Source: Hevea brasiliensis
Taxonomy: Eukaryota > Streptophyta > Magnoliopsida > Malpighiales > Euphorbiaceae
DNA length: 64,000 nt
Direction of reading: 5' to 3'
NCBI RefSeq assembly: GCF_030052815.1
Contig: NC_079498.1
Location: 83,066,992-83,130,991 of the forward strand
Shown: positions 44,066 through 56,986 of the stretch, piece by piece
How positions within the stretch are numbered: the stretch's first letter is position 1
How the letters are laid out: each line of letters starts with the position of its first letter
The notes under the pieces: generated by a model
Database searches by the model: none
Told to the model about the DNA's origin: nothing
The model's input: the letters and a program-made list of their open reading frames with translations, nothing else
Translations under genes and position numbers: made by a program

Positions 44066-44729
44066 GCTTTTCCCCAAACTTGAATTTCCTTCACTCTTGC
44101 TTGTTCTACTTTCTCCAAATCTTAACTTTGATGATTAATTAGGGGTTTTTCTAGTAATTTTGTGGAAGATTAATAGAAGAAGTGTGGGGAATCAAAGGTT
44201 GAGAAAGTTTGTAAATGTAAGAATGAAGAAGAAGAGAGAAAGAGAGAGAGGAAGAGAGGTGGGGCGGCACAAAATGGGGGGAGGAAGATAGGGTTTGTTC
44301 CTTTATATATTTATCTCAATTTTGATTTATTTAATTAATTTTAATTGAGTTGTCCAAAACCATTGGTCCTAAAATTTTAATTTTGTCATAAGGGTAATTA
44401 AACTTAAGTTTTTTTTTCTTCTTAACAATTACTCTTAATTTTCCTCAAAATTTCTTCATAATTCAATATATTATTCTCATTTAATTTAATTGACATTTTG
44501 GTCAAAAATCAACTCTTGAAGTGAATTGACAAAAATGCCCCTCATCGGGTCATAATCCTTCTTTTTCATAACACCTGATAAATTCTTAGGTCTTTGGTTC
44601 GCTTGAATTTTTATTGTTTCTATCTCAATTAATTTTCCATTTATTTTTGGTCCTCAAGGTGTCTTTGAATAGTACTAGGCACATACCAAAAATAGTACTA
44701 TTCAGAGCTCGGAGGTTTGGGGTGTTACA
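44066..44729 (-). repeat. RE4 3' LTR, first 664 bp
   Basis: On the minus strand it begins TGTAACACCCC at 44729 and matches L2 42633-43293 at well over 90 percent by eye. It is truncated at 44066. The flank at 44730 is a polypurine tract, which identifies it as a 3' LTR. Confidence 0.85.
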
Positions 44730-45049
44730 ATTCTCCCCTCCTTAAAAATAAAATTTTGTCCTCGAAATTTACTTAGTCTTAGTCTCTGAATAGTTGTGGG
44801 TGTTGTCTCCTCATGTCCTCCTCATGTTCCCATGTAGCCCTCTGGCCTGAATGATGGTTCCACAACACTTTTACTAGATGTATCTGCTTGTTCCTCAGCT
44901 GCTTCACCTCATATGCCAAGATCTTTATGGGCTCTTCAACATATGTCAGGTCTGGATTCACCTCAATCTCCTCTACTTGCAAAATGTGAGAGGGCTCTGA
45001 TCTGTACCTCCACAACATGGAGACATGGTAGACATTGTGAATCTTTTCC
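44730..45049 (-). pseudogene. RE4 polypurine tract, palindrome and chromodomain
   Basis: A purine tract abuts the LTR; the palindrome AAATTTTG/CGAAATTT (44751-44758, 44763-44770) follows. The open frame 44779-45018 encodes the polyprotein end: MLWRYRSEPSHILQVEEIEV, then IKILAYEVKQLRNKQI, LVKVLWNHHSGQRATWE and HPQLFRD. It is RE2-like in wording (NPDLTYVEEPI, NHHSG). Upstream protein is cut at 45050 by the copia LTR. Confidence 0.87.
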
Positions 45050-47153
45050 TGCTAGTAGTATGCCCTAGAGCATATCATTTAGTATGTATCTTGTACATAT
45101 TTTATTGATAAAAGGCAATTTCACTTTCTGTTTATATAATGTATTTATGTGTAATAGAAAAGGTCCATTAATATTTTGTTAGAAATCATATTCTTAAGTT
45201 GTTAAGAATATGAGTGACAGTATTTCTAGCACAAAGTATCATAAATTGGTTCATAATCAAGGATACTTCACAATAAGGGCATGACATATCCAGAAAAATT
45301 GTAATCATATTTGTTCCCAAGTTATTTATATGAGATGTAAATAAGATGGAATGGTGACTCTCATACCATATAACAAACATGATAGGCACTTATACATGAT
45401 AAGTAGGCCGAACTAGTGACACTTATGACAAGCACATGGAGTTTACTCTTGTTAATGTATTGTCATAAATCATATCAGTGCATATAATTTTTAGACCTAA
45501 GATAGTACAATTATCTTGTATATAGGTAGTTTGAGTTTGATACTACTTTAATACTTGTACTGTGTATGGGTATATGGGCATGTGTTGGTTCCTACCAGTT
45601 ATATATGGAGGTAGGTGTTGATAAAGATGGAATTTGTTATCCTAAGTAAATAGGGAAAAAATCCTATGTTCATTTAATTATTCTTGATGTTTCAAGTTCC
45701 TGGCCAGGACAGATAGATTTAATCAGAAAAGAGTTTCTGATGAGAAAATATTTTTAATTAAGAATTGGAATTAAAAGAGAACATAATATTCATAGCAAAT
45801 GGAGTTTGACATAAACCATGACTCCAGCTCGAATTGTGATTTTGTAACAGAGAGATTCTAGTGCATGGTAACACATGATAAAAGGTTCATTTAAGGTATT
45901 CCTTATTACTAATTAGGTGGCCATGGCATGCTATACTAGGTGTTAACCATGGTCTATGAGGTGCCTAAAATGATTAAGAGAAATCATTTATGGTAAGAAA
46001 GAGTTCTAATGATATTAAGAGTTAATATCATATCTCATTGCCAATTAGTGCTGAGCCTGGTGAGTCACACACATACACATGTAATCACCAAGCTAAATGT
46101 GATTTAATTAATTAGTTAAAGAGTTTAATTGATTAATTAAATAGGTTTGGTTTGCAATTAGATTGCAAAGTCCCTAGCATAGCTTGAAACCAAATCTATG
46201 TTATTGGATGCATAGTATAAGTTAAATTTATATTTAATGTGTTTAAATATGAATTTAATTATGAGAAATTAATTAATAGAGATTAATTAATTAATTTATA
46301 TTTGATATAAATTGATTAGAAGAGGAGAAATAATTATTTTGGGTTGAGAACTCAAAATTACAACACAAGGATAATTTGGTCATTTCACAGGGTGACATGT
46401 GGCACCATGAGATGGTGACACATGGCACCATATAAACTTTCCATTTGTCTTCCAATCATGTAAGATGATCAAAGTCAAGATTAAATCTAGCTTTGACACT
46501 TGGCTTAATGTGATTAGGTCAAAATTCTGGCCAATCAGAAGATGACATGTGGCAAGGGTTTTAAGTGATGATCTAATTATATAATGTGATGTTATGAAAG
46601 AGTAAAAGAACAATATGCTATTCTTTCATATGTGCCACCACCTTTGAGCCTCTCTTCCTCTCCTCTTCTTCATCTCTCATCAATTCAAAGAGAATTATCA
46701 ATATTCTCTTGAATTAAAATTGCTAGAAATCGTTTCTAGTGTCCTGTATACATCTACAACCTCTCTAAAGGTAAATTCCTATTTTCTAATTGGTTGGCAA
46801 GGCTTTAGAAGCTGTTCAAGGGGCTGCCATTGGTGATCTTAGTGTGGACAATCTAGAGGGACAACATCTGGGGTCCTAGGTGCTTCACAAAGGTACCAAA
46901 CACAACTACAGTGCATCAAAAGGTTAGTATACATGTTCTTGATTTAATCTAGGGTTCTCATGAATTAATCTGTTAATTTTAAAATCTTAAATGGCAAACA
47001 TAGATCCAAATACATATTAAAAGAGTTTTAATATACAATTGAACATTGATATCAATAGGTAAAAATTGAATCTTGCATGATGCATGAGACCCTATAAGAA
47101 AATTTTTGAATTCAATGTTCTAATCTAATAATTTTCATGCTTCCGCTCCTTCA
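45050..47153 (+). repeat. Copia 5' LTR
   Basis: From TGCTAGTAGT to a CA just before the primer site, 2104 bp, long for a copia LTR. The left edge is set by the abrupt end of RE4 integrase homology. The internal sequence is AT-rich with a strong hairpin at 45186. Without the second LTR the boundaries remain inferred. Confidence 0.65.
45186..45213. other. Perfect 12-bp hairpin in copia LTR
   Basis: TCATATTCTTAA (45186-45197) and its exact complement (45202-45213) around a GTTG loop. Confidence 0.8.
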
Positions 47154-47155
47154 AT

Positions 47156-47166
47156 TGGTATCAGAG
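47156..47166 (+). other. Copia primer binding site
   Basis: TGGTATCAGAG followed by T, 2 nt after the LTR end; complementary to initiator tRNA-Met. Confidence 0.8.
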
Positions 47167-48724
47167 TCACTATATTTGCCATTTAGATTGTTCAATATAT
47201 GATTTAATTATGTGATTTGATCAAGAGTTTATTGAATCAAGGATGGTTGGATGCTAATGTGTGGCGGCACATATGATGGAACCACCATAGGTGGCGGCAT
47301 CAATGGCACTTCATGGTGCGCAAGGTATGATTGAGTTTGGGCTAGTTTTCAAGGCCCATAATTAGGCCCATGACTAATTAAAATGTTTAATTTGGAGTTT
47401 TAATCACACAATTAAATTTTGATTCCAATATGAATTTTTAAATTTGTTTGAATGTGATTCAAATATGAATTTTTAAATTTGTTTGAATGTGATTCAAATA
47501 TGAATTTTTAAATTTGTTTGAATCATATTCAAATCTAGATTTTTAAGTTGAATATGAGATATTCAATTTAATTTTAGTATTTATATTTTATTTAATTGTT
47601 AAATAGTGATATGCATGATGGATGATCATGGATAACAAAAGACCAATGTGATTGGATTTATTTCTTTTATGTTTCTTTGGGCTGTAAATTAATTAATTTA
47701 TTTTAATTTATTTTAGTGGCATGTATTATAAAGGTTGCAATATTTTTTGGGTTGTAATTTCATTTATTTGGTTCTTATAAATTCGCCTTGGTATGCCAAG
47801 GATTACTATGTAATTGGATTGCAAGAAGATCAAGGAGGTCAAGAGCATTGGTGGGACCAGTGGGAGGAATTCAAGATCAAGTGTTGATTATGTACTCCTT
47901 TAGCAACTCTTGTAATATGAATGAATAAAATGCACCTAGGAATGCCCTGATTCAATTCTTGGTGGCTCAGAATTGAATCCCTTAGAAAGTTCATGATCAT
48001 ACCATATTTATTGTTTATCCATGAATGCATGAGATGTATGAGATTGTATGCAAGTATATGATATATGCATGCCAAATGGATAATGTACAAAGTGAGACCA
48101 TAATAGTAATTAGGCCGACTACAAAATCTTCAAAATAAATGATTAAGTTGAAAATGGTATAATTAAAGTAATTATAACATGGGCCCTCCATTGAGGCAAT
48201 TATTTTAAGAAATTTTAAATACTTGTATATGATGCAATTAATTTAAGAGATTTTCTTAAGAATAATTGTTAAGCATGAGATGTTGTAAATATGTAAATAT
48301 TTTGGTGGCCAATAATGGATGTGCCTGAGGACATTAAAATTATTTGCATGTTTACTGGCTCAATGGGATCAACTTAACTAATACAAGATAAATCAATAAT
48401 AGATGTGCCTGAGATTTTGAGCATTAGAGGCTAAGTAAAGGATTGAACCTCACATGAGATGTGATGGGAAAGGAGTTGCTTACTTACAGTTTATTATAAT
48501 TCCAATAATGGATGTGCTTGAGGGTGATCAATAAGACTATAAGAATTCAATCACCTATTAGAAATCCATCCAACTAGGATTTCCGTTTTCTACTTTGGAA
48601 GTGTAGGATTCGCTAAGTTAGTAGGAGGACTAATTTGATTAAAAGACCATAATCATTTTGGTTAAATACATGATACATTTATTAATTAATCTGATTATTT
48701 TTTGCAGTTAATTTTTTGATAATA
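47167..48724 (+). other. Copia untranslated leader
   Basis: About 1.55 kb between the primer site and gag with no convincing ORF. It includes a 35-bp tandem repeat at 47431-47530 and AT-rich spacers. Confidence 0.5.
47431..47530 (+). repeat. 35-bp tandem repeat, about 3 units
   Basis: Units start at 47431, 47466 and 47501 (TGAATTTTTAAATTTGTTTG each). The third unit diverges at its end. Confidence 0.85.
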
Positions 48725-49487
48725 ATGAGCACACCACAACCACCACCATCCAATATCCTTGCAAGCATACTTGATCGCAATAGGTTGATAGGACTTAATC
48801 TCTCTTATTGGCTAAGAAATTTGAAACTTGTCCTGAATCTTGAACATATAGGATATGTTCTAGACCCTGGTCCCTTACCTCCAGAGGCCACTCAAGAGGA
48901 ACATGAAACTTTGGACAAGTAGAAGGAGCATGATATGAGAGCCAAGTGTTACATGCTTGCTTCTATGAGTAATGAGTTACAGAAGCAGCATGAGAACATG
49001 CAGAGTGCAAGTGAAATCCTTCTTCACCTATAAGAGTTGTATGGTGAACATAGCAAAAATGCCAAGTATGAGATATTAAGGCAGCCATTTCGCATGAGGA
49101 TGTCTGGGGGATAGAATGTTGGGGATCATGTCCACAAGATGATTCGGCTGATTGAGTAGCTGGAACATCTTGACTTTAACATGGATCTCCAACTGTAGAC
49201 GGATTTGATCCTTCAGTCCCTTCCTGAGTCATTTGGGAATTTTGTGATAAATTTCCATATGACTAAGCAGGAATGCACCTTGGCTGGTTTACTCAATATG
49301 CTGGTATTGCCCAAAAGAATATGTCGGGCAATAAAGGAAAAGAGGTAGCTTTGGTTGCATCTTCTTCTGCTGGAAAGTCTAACAAGAAGAAGGGCAATTT
49401 AAAAAAAGAAACCTCAAATTCCTAGTCCTTCCAAGAAAAATAGCTAAACAGAAAGGGAAGACCAAAGCTGATGGAGGCAAAGGAAAG
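48725..49487 (+). pseudogene. Copia gag (UBN2-like), truncated
   Basis: ATG at 48725, then MSTPQPPPSNILASILDRNR and NLSYWLRNLKLVLNLEHIGY, typical of the N-terminal copia gag. The same frame continues through KCYMLASMSNELQKQHENM and the NAKYEILRQPFRMRMSG block. In-frame TAG/TGA/TAA codons begin at 48920-48922 (TGG in the expected DKWKEHD) and recur. A Lys-rich stretch near 49380-49480 is at the break. The gene is cut by RE5 at 49487; no zinc knuckle is left. Confidence 0.8.
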
Positions 49488-50109
49488 TGTGACACCCCTT
49501 ACCCGTCTACAGTGTAGCCGAGCAAAATATGCCACACAGTGTGCGGAGCACCATAACTTATTTCATAATAATTTTCCCTCCATTATTTATTTATTTATTA
49601 TTCACTAAGTGCAAAATTTACCAATTATATCATTTATTTACAAATTTGATTATTCTGAATTTTTCATAAATTTTTATAGAAAATCCGTTAGAGTACTGGC
49701 GATAAATTGGAAAACAGTTCTTTTGAACCTGTTTAAAAGACACTTCCAATATTGTTTTTAGATCCAGAACTCCAATATACACACATATCAACTCAATCTC
49801 AATTTAATTTTCAAAATTTTTGTTCACATCACAATTCTAATCACATTCATGAATAATTCCCAACATTTTATTTTTCAACATAATATACAGATAATTTCAG
49901 TAACATGAATTTCATATATTTACATTATCATATAATTTCATGAGTTTGTAATTACAATAAAAAACCAATACAAAATGCAAAACACAACCCAAAATCCTAA
50001 TGTCCTACCAAGTGTACTGCAGATATGAGGTGACTCTAGACTCTGTACAGATCTGACAAATCACCTGGTCTAAGGTCTGCTAGACTCCCCAGCTATGTCT
50101 CCAGTACCT

Positions 50110-50148
50110 GCACGTGGCAAAAGCGATGCGCTAAGTAATTCTGCTTAG
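50110..50148 (-). other. Paired LTR hairpins, RE5
   Basis: CTAAG (50131-50135) with CTTAG (50144-50148), and a longer imperfect stem at 50110-50131 around AAAA. Confidence 0.65.
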
Positions 50149-51750
50149 TGGTGCCAATATAAAATAAAATAACTAAAATAAAATAGATATGTAGAATGTA
50201 TGCTGGCATTTTTATAGACTTAATTTCTGGCACTTATTACAGTATTATTGATTAAAATTTGATAAGAATTATTTGATTTCCCAAGTAAACTATACTAGTC
50301 GACTGGACTGGATAAATGGGTAAACTGGCACTAGGTACCAAGTACCTCGGGCCATCACACCATTGGTCACATTGTGTCTACTGGTGTGCAATAGAATAGC
50401 TAATAAGCTGTAATAAACATTGGGCACAAAGCCAAGTATCGCACTGATATCAGAATGACTAAAAGCCATAAAATCACAGAATGGCATAATGCCATGTGCA
50501 GTACTGCTAACTGAACCCTATTGGCATGCCAACCTATCCAAACCAATCTTACTAGGTGTATTAAGGCATGTTACACTTTTAAATTTTTACCATTCTTGAA
50601 ATTAAAGTTTCATTATTACTATTCATTTCATTAGTCAACTAAAATGGTGACTTTTTCATAAACAATAGGTACATTGGTTCTAATATCCCCAACATACCAC
50701 ATTTTGCATTCTAAAGTTATTAGTATTGGTTGCCAATACCATTTCAAAGCTTAGTGTTATTTATTCAAAATTTTCAAATTTCGAGCACTAAGTTCACTGT
50801 TCTATTGGTCATTTGTACAGTTAGAATTTGGTAAAATTGTCTTCATGAAAATTATTCCTTATTATGTCTAGTTACATTTAGTTTTTTGAATCACTGCATT
50901 TTGAGTTTTGTAGCTCAAGTTATGGTCAAAACACCATAACTGGCTGAATTGCAAATTTCCAGATTTTTCTGGGCAGAACCAATTCTGCAGGTTTTGTACA
51001 CTGAATGTAGGTCAGTTTTTGGACATGTTATGGTCAAAATTTGGGTTTATTTTCTTCATGAAAGTTGTAGGGATATGTCTCGACTTGCTGCTGGTAAAAG
51101 TTCAGGTCAATTGGACCTTTCTACACTAAGTTATGACTAAATGAATGAACACTGTTTATTTGGTCATTTTGCCCAGGCAGAATGTAAGTCACCTGGATTA
51201 GGGTAATTTTTAGGTCAACTTGGCTTGGTTTTCTAGGTAGGGTTTCTTCACCAAAGTTGTGCCATTATGTGTCTAGTTTCATTTCCAATTGGCCTTATAC
51301 CAATTGAACCTACACAACTCCCGTTATAGCTGCCTAAACCTGCTGGACTCACACCCAGTCTTGCAGGTCACCAAGGGCAGCATACCTATCTTCAATTCTT
51401 ATTGAACAAATCACTTTATTTCTTAATCACACATAGCCAAATGGTCAATAATTGACCATTAAAACTTTCTTTCACCATTACATTAATAAATTCTCAAGTT
51501 TGTGTCCAAATCCTAACTTCTCCATTTCAAATTCTACATTTATTTACACTTCATTATCCTACTCAAGAGACTAATGCTAAAGGTAGCCATACTACCATTT
51601 TAGTTTTAAGAAATCTTCAAAACCCTACCAAGTCCAAGGCTGCTGAAAATTTGGGAAGAGCATGCAAATGATTTTATTTAAATTTTCTTGTAAATATCCA
51701 TTAATTCTACTCCTTCCACATGAATTTAAAGAAAAAGAACAAGTTTGGTC

Positions 51751-51756
51751 ACTAAC
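51751..51756 (-). promoter_or_regulatory. Candidate 5' splice site in RE5 LTR
   Basis: The element strand reads TAGAG|GTTAGT, about 862 bp from the LTR start once S3 is removed. Confidence 0.45.
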
Positions 51757-53058
51757 CTCTAATGGAGTCACTTCCAAGCTTGTAAGAACTCTTCCTTTTT
51801 ACTTTTTTTTGCTCTCAAAAGCTTCACTAAGATGAAAGAGTAAGGTTTTGTGTTGGGAACTTAGGCTTTAGTTAATGAAAAACCAAAGAACTCAAGCTTT
51901 GGTAAGCTTGGCAATGGAGGAGATATGGTGCGGCTTGGAAGGAGAAAGGATGGCTGCTGGTTTATTCTAGATTTTTGACTTCTTTGCTCTCTTTTTAATG
52001 TATTATGAATGTATTTATTGATTTTTATTGGCCAAAATTTTTTATTACCTCATGCTTACTTATTGCTTATGTAATAAATCTAATTTACTTTCATTTTCTT
52101 TTCTTTCCCTTTCTATTCATTTTTAATAAATTTGTATTCATATATTTTTTCATATTTTATGTCATATAATTCACTTACTTAAATGGACAAGTTAATCAAA
52201 AATCATCTCTAAAGACGAAATGACCAAAATGCCCTCCGTTTGGCTTAACAAGCTAAAATTGTGTGTACCGATTGATTAAATTTTCCTTGTGTTTTCTTAC
52301 CATTTTATTATCATTGAAACCCCAATAATCCTTCCATGAGGTCCCAAAAATTATTTCATGAAGTTTTCCCCAAGTCTAGGGTTACTAACGGCCTTTACCG
52401 TCTGTCACACCTTACCCCTCTATAAGGCATAATTAAGTATCCTAAAAGAGATTTTAAAATAATTTTCTTACTTTTTATAAGTGGTGAGCATTTTCTAATA
52501 GGTATTAAAATATTTAATTAGAGTTTGAAAACTAGTTAAGATTTTTATCCCATTTTATTTTTCTGCAAATTCTATAAAAATTTCGACAGAGTGCCGTCTG
52601 TATTTTGAGAAAACAATTCTTCAAATACTTGTAAAAAGCACTTCCAAAGATTTATCTCAACAACTTTATCAATTTCCACAACCATCCCAACCAAATTCAA
52701 CATCATTTCTCAATTTCCAAAATTCAACAATCATTAAAATACAATTAATCAATTTCATTCACATTAAAACAAAATACTTCCATTCATATTTCATTAAAGA
52801 TAAAACAATTTATATACATCATTACAAAAATTTACATTAAGAGAAACTCAAACCAAAATTTATTACAAGCTTTATACAACTCTATACAACTTTATACGAC
52901 TGCTCATAACTATTTTTACATGTCCATACAGTTATATACATTTGCATATATCAAAATAGTTTTTACATTCAAGGTATAAAATACACCCAATAACTTCAAA
53001 GTAGGTAGCTCCTCAATCCTCAGCAGCTCACTCTGTTGCTCCTCTAGTCTCTATATCT

Positions 53059-53098
53059 GCGATAGCAATAACAGCTATCACTGAGTACTAGGACTCAG
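53059..53098 (-). other. Paired LTR hairpins, S3
   Basis: CTGAGT/ACTCAG (53081-53086, 53093-53098), with GCGATAGC at 53059-53066 facing 53074-53081 with one mismatch in the outer part. Confidence 0.65.
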
Positions 53099-54969
53099 TG
53101 GTGCACAACATACTAAAATAATCTTTATGTGGAATTTAAAACATATTTATTCAAAAATTAAATTGAACATGCGATATCAATACAAAACATGATTTACAAG
53201 ATTTTAGTTCAAACAATTTTATTTCAAAAGTCTCAAAACCATTTACATAAAAACACACAGTTATATCATGTAATTCGAAACAAATATCATCTCAATAGCT
53301 AGAGACTAAGGAGAAGTCACATCACAAGGCTAGCTAGCTCAAATATATGGGAACCCATTCTTTTTCTTCTTCTACTAGCACACACCTCAACACTTCAGCC
53401 AGAGAAAGAATCAAAATTCGAAACTGATTTTTCCCACTAGTCATGCTAGTGAGGTGTTCAAATATATGGTCATGACATTGTGGTTTCCAAACTTATCTTA
53501 ACAATTTACTAAACATTTATTGTCATTTCAAACATACAAAAATGAACTTTCAACAATTCAAAGCAAAAGCATAATACACATTTCATGCACTTTGTAAATG
53601 AATTTTAAAGCATATTGATGTTGTGTACAAACCTTAAGCGAGTCGCCTCTTAGCCTTGACTCGATCCCTCGGGTTTTTTCTCGGTATTCTTTTCCAATAA
53701 AACACACAGTTTCACAGTGTTTCAATATCATAACTCATCAAAAATCCAAAAATAAATTCAAATTCACTAATACCTAGCTTTAATATGCTAAACTTGATGT
53801 TCTTTAAAATTTGTGTTTTGGGGTTACTATTCACTACACTATTCAAGTCAATTTGTTGACTTTCTAGGGCTTAATAGGTATGGGAATTATAAATTCACCC
53901 ACATACTACATTTTGGTTACCTAATTTGTTGGTTTTGGTTGTTTTATCAAAACTTAAGTCTTTTAGGCAAAATTTCAAATTTTCAGTTTTAGTGTCTTAT
54001 GTTGCACTATTCCATTGGTCATGTTGCTGTTAGAATTAGGCTAAGTTTTCTTCACAAAATTGTTCCTTATTGTCTTAACTTTATTCTCCTTTTTTAATCA
54101 CTCCAATTGGAGTTTTTTAGCTCAAGTTATAGCCATTTGAATCATGGCTGCCGGATTGGACTTAACCCAGATTTTCTGGGCAAATTCTGGTTCTGGCAGT
54201 TTTAGGTCACCAATTTTGGGTGGCTCAATGACTTGGATAAAGGCATAATTTGGGTTTGTGTTCTCCATGAAAGTTTTAGGTCTATAACTAAGCTTTCCAC
54301 TGGTAAAATTTCAGGTCATTTCGACCTGCCTAGCCCAAGTTATAGCCAAATGAACAGTCACTGTTCATTTGATTATTTTTGCACAGGTCAGATTGCCTAA
54401 TTTGGATTTGGTCAATTTGTTCACTAGGTTTTAGTCACTTTTTGGGCATGATTCCTGAATGGAAAATATGTCATTTTGTGTCTAGTTTCATTCCCAATTA
54501 GCTTCACACCAGTTGGGCTTGTAAATTTTCAGTTTTGGTCCCTGAAACGGACCTTGGTCATGCTGCTTGCAGCATGTCCCTAATCAATCCGAATTTGAAC
54601 CTAATTCTAACACTTTCAACATAGCTCAATTGGTTACAAATGACCATTTTTCAGCTCAAACTAGGTCAAAAACACTATTTGACCAATTCTCCAATTTTTG
54701 GCTTCCAAAACCCTAAGTGCCAAAACCCCAATTACACAATTTTGAAATTTAATGCAATTAAAGTCATTATTCAACACCTACCCATGTATTTCAACTCAAT
54801 TATGCTTTTTTTAATTCATCAAAACCATGCAATCTCTACTCTCTTAAGGGCTGGCCAAAATTCACAATTGGTTCTCCATATTTGATTTGTTTTATTTTAT
54901 ACAATTCTAACTTAAGGGAAGTGCCTAAGCATGATCATAAAAAAAAAAAAAAAAAGTAAAAGAATTCTT

Positions 54970-54975
54970 ACTAAC
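54970..54975 (-). promoter_or_regulatory. Candidate 5' splice site in S3
   Basis: The element strand reads AGAG|GTTAGT, about 1017 bp into the LTR, slightly further than in other copies. Confidence 0.4.
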
Positions 54976-55997
54976 CTCTTGTAGCTTTTCAAATCTTCAC
55001 TTTTCTACTTCCCTTTTTAATTTCTTCCTTCACCACTCTTCTTACCAAGGTCAAATTTCAAGTTTTAATTAGGAGAACTAAGGGTTTTATAGCTAGTTTA
55101 GGGGGGTTGCTCAAGCTCAAGATTGAGCTTTAATGGAGTATGAGAGGGAAAGACGAAAGAGATGAGAGAGATAAGAGAGGTGTGTGTGGGACGGCAAGAA
55201 ACAAGACCACTTTTTAAATTTCCCTTTTTTTTTAATAATTATCTCTTTTTTTCTAATTTTAATAATTTGACTTTATTGCATCATCTATGACATCATAATT
55301 CCTATATATATATATTTTCTTTTCTTTTCTTTTATGTATTTTTAAATCTTTATTAATACACAATTATCCTAAAATTTCACTTTTTAATTATTTGGTTTAT
55401 TGCATCATGCATGATGTCATGCATGATGTAATAAACTTTTTTCACTTTTTTAAATTTTTTCTTTTTCCCTTTTCAAATTTTTTCTTTAGTTCTTTAATTT
55501 AATTCTTGATCCTAAAATTTTCTTTTCTCCGATTTTATTTGACAGTTATATCAGGAGTCAACTCTAAGGATTAATTAACCAAATTGCCCCTCGCTAGTTT
55601 GATCTGGTTTGCAAATAATTTAATATTTCTTCCGGATCCCTGACCTAATTATTTGACTGGATTAACAATTCTTTTTCGTGATTTTCTCTTTTCCACTGTG
55701 TTCGCAATAGTCCTAAGGACCACAGTGTCACATTTTACGGTTCAAAATTTGAGTTTAAATCGACTTCGCAATCCTTCTGGAGAAGATCACCCATCGCTGT
55801 GACTCTCGGCTCATTTAACCTTTTATGTTCTGTTTTTCTTATTTATACTTAACTAATTGACAATTACTAATTATTTGTGTTTAGGGCTTATCTAGTTGTC
55901 TTAGATGTGGTTCTAATCCCCTCAATTGTCCAGACTGACACCGGTCACCGGAATAGTGAAATATACTAGGCTATGCAAATAGGGGTGTTATACCATC

Positions 55998-56213
55998 ACT
56001 TCCCATTCGGGTTACTCATCGCTGGGGTTATGGCTTATTTAACCTTAATGCATTTCATTTCTAAAAATTTTCCCTAATTTTTCTGATCATTATTTGGTTT
56101 ATTTATAACTCTCACTCTAGTCTAATTATAATTTCAAATATTCTAGCGGCCCGGACCGACATTGATCACCGAAACAGTAGACTATATGGACTAGCTAAAG
56201 TGAGGATGTTACA
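55998..56213 (-). repeat. RE5 3' LTR, proximal part
   Basis: The LTR start on the minus strand (TGTAACATCC at 56213). It joins 52402 once S3 is removed and restores the conserved GGTTACTCATCGC block. Confidence 0.87.
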
Positions 56214-56252
56214 GCTCTTCCCCTCTAATAAAAAATTTCATCCTCGAAATTT
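56214..56252 (-). other. RE5 polypurine tract and palindrome
   Basis: The element-strand purine tract AGAGGGGAAGAGC abuts the LTR. AAATTTCA (56233-56240) and CGAAATTT (56245-56252) pair with one wobble on the element strand. Confidence 0.87.
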
Positions 56253-56986
56253 ACCTGATAAAAACAGTTGAGGGAACTATTGCCTCATCCTCTCTTCACT
56301 TTCCTAAGTTGCCTCTCGATATTATGGTGCGTCCAAAGTACTTTCACGAGTGGAATTTGTTTATTTCTCAGTTCCTTCACTTCCCGAGAAAGAATCCGTA
56401 TTGGTTCTTCTGTATATGTCAAATCCTGTTGGATTCCAATCTTTTTTCATGGAGATGACATGTGAAGGGTCTGAGCGGTATCTTCTTAGCATAGACCATG
56501 AAATATATTGTGGATCTTATCCAGCTCTGGTGATAAAGCTAGCCGATAGGCCATTGGTCCCACACATTCAATGACTTCATATGGGCCAATGAACCTAGGG
56601 CTTAGCTTACCCTTTCTTCCAAACTTCAATACCTTCTTCCATGGTGAGACTTTGAGAAACACTTTGTCGCCAACTGCATACTCTATCTCTTTCCTCTTCA
56701 AGTCGACATAAGATTTCTGTCTATCTGAGGCAACCTTCAAATTAGCTTTGATTATTTTTACTTTCTCCTCAGTTTGTTTCACCAGGTCTGGTCCTACCAG
56801 CTTATCTTTGCCCAATTCAGTCCAACATACTAGTGTTATACACTTCCTCCCATATAGTGCTTCATACGGGGCCATTTGAATGCTAGCTTGGTAGCTATTA
56901 TTATATGCGAATTCTGCCAGTGGGAGATATCTATCCCAACTCCCCTTAAACTCAATGGCACAACTCCTCAACATGTACTTAAGGAT
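56253..56986 (-). pseudogene. RE5 integrase tail and chromodomain
   Basis: Second exon-like part after the 77-bp insert. Open frame 56486-56974 shows [58 protein letters not shown] and KLSPRFIGPYEVIECVG. Downstream, to about 56270, a chromodomain remnant (YEEEPIRILSREVKEL-like on the minus strand) is recognisable with frameshifts. Confidence 0.85.

Larger units (their letters stand above)
45050..49487 (+). mobile_element. Ty1/copia element, 5' part
   Basis: A 5' LTR, a tRNA-Met primer site, a long leader and the start of gag, then broken by RE5 at 49488. The rest of pol and the 3' LTR are not in the window. It is inserted in the integrase of RE4. No coding part is intact. Confidence 0.8.
49488..52402 (-). 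repeat. RE5 3' LTR, distal part
   Basis: From TGTGACACCCC to 52402, where S3 is inserted; it continues at 55998-56213. Net LTR length is about 3.1 kb. Segment 49488-51630 is an inverted copy of the RE6 LTR fragment 57900-60034. Confidence 0.9.
52403..55992 (-). mobile_element. S3, solo LTR nested in RE5 LTR
   Basis: 3590 bp from TGTCACACC to GTTATA (last CA changed to TA). Flanks are CCGTC (52398-52402) and CCATC (55993-55997), a duplication with one change. It shares its ends and CTGAG-type hairpin with RE2 and S1, so it is the RE2 subfamily. A poly-A run sits near 54939-54955. No internal region remains. Confidence 0.88.

Noticed and set aside
46380..46613. ORF in the copia LTR as a host gene
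   Set aside because: Short, no recognisable domain, inside LTR sequence.
54939..54955. Poly-A run as a retroposon tail
   Set aside because: It lies inside S3 LTR at a place colinear with other LTRs; no retroposon body or duplication beside it.
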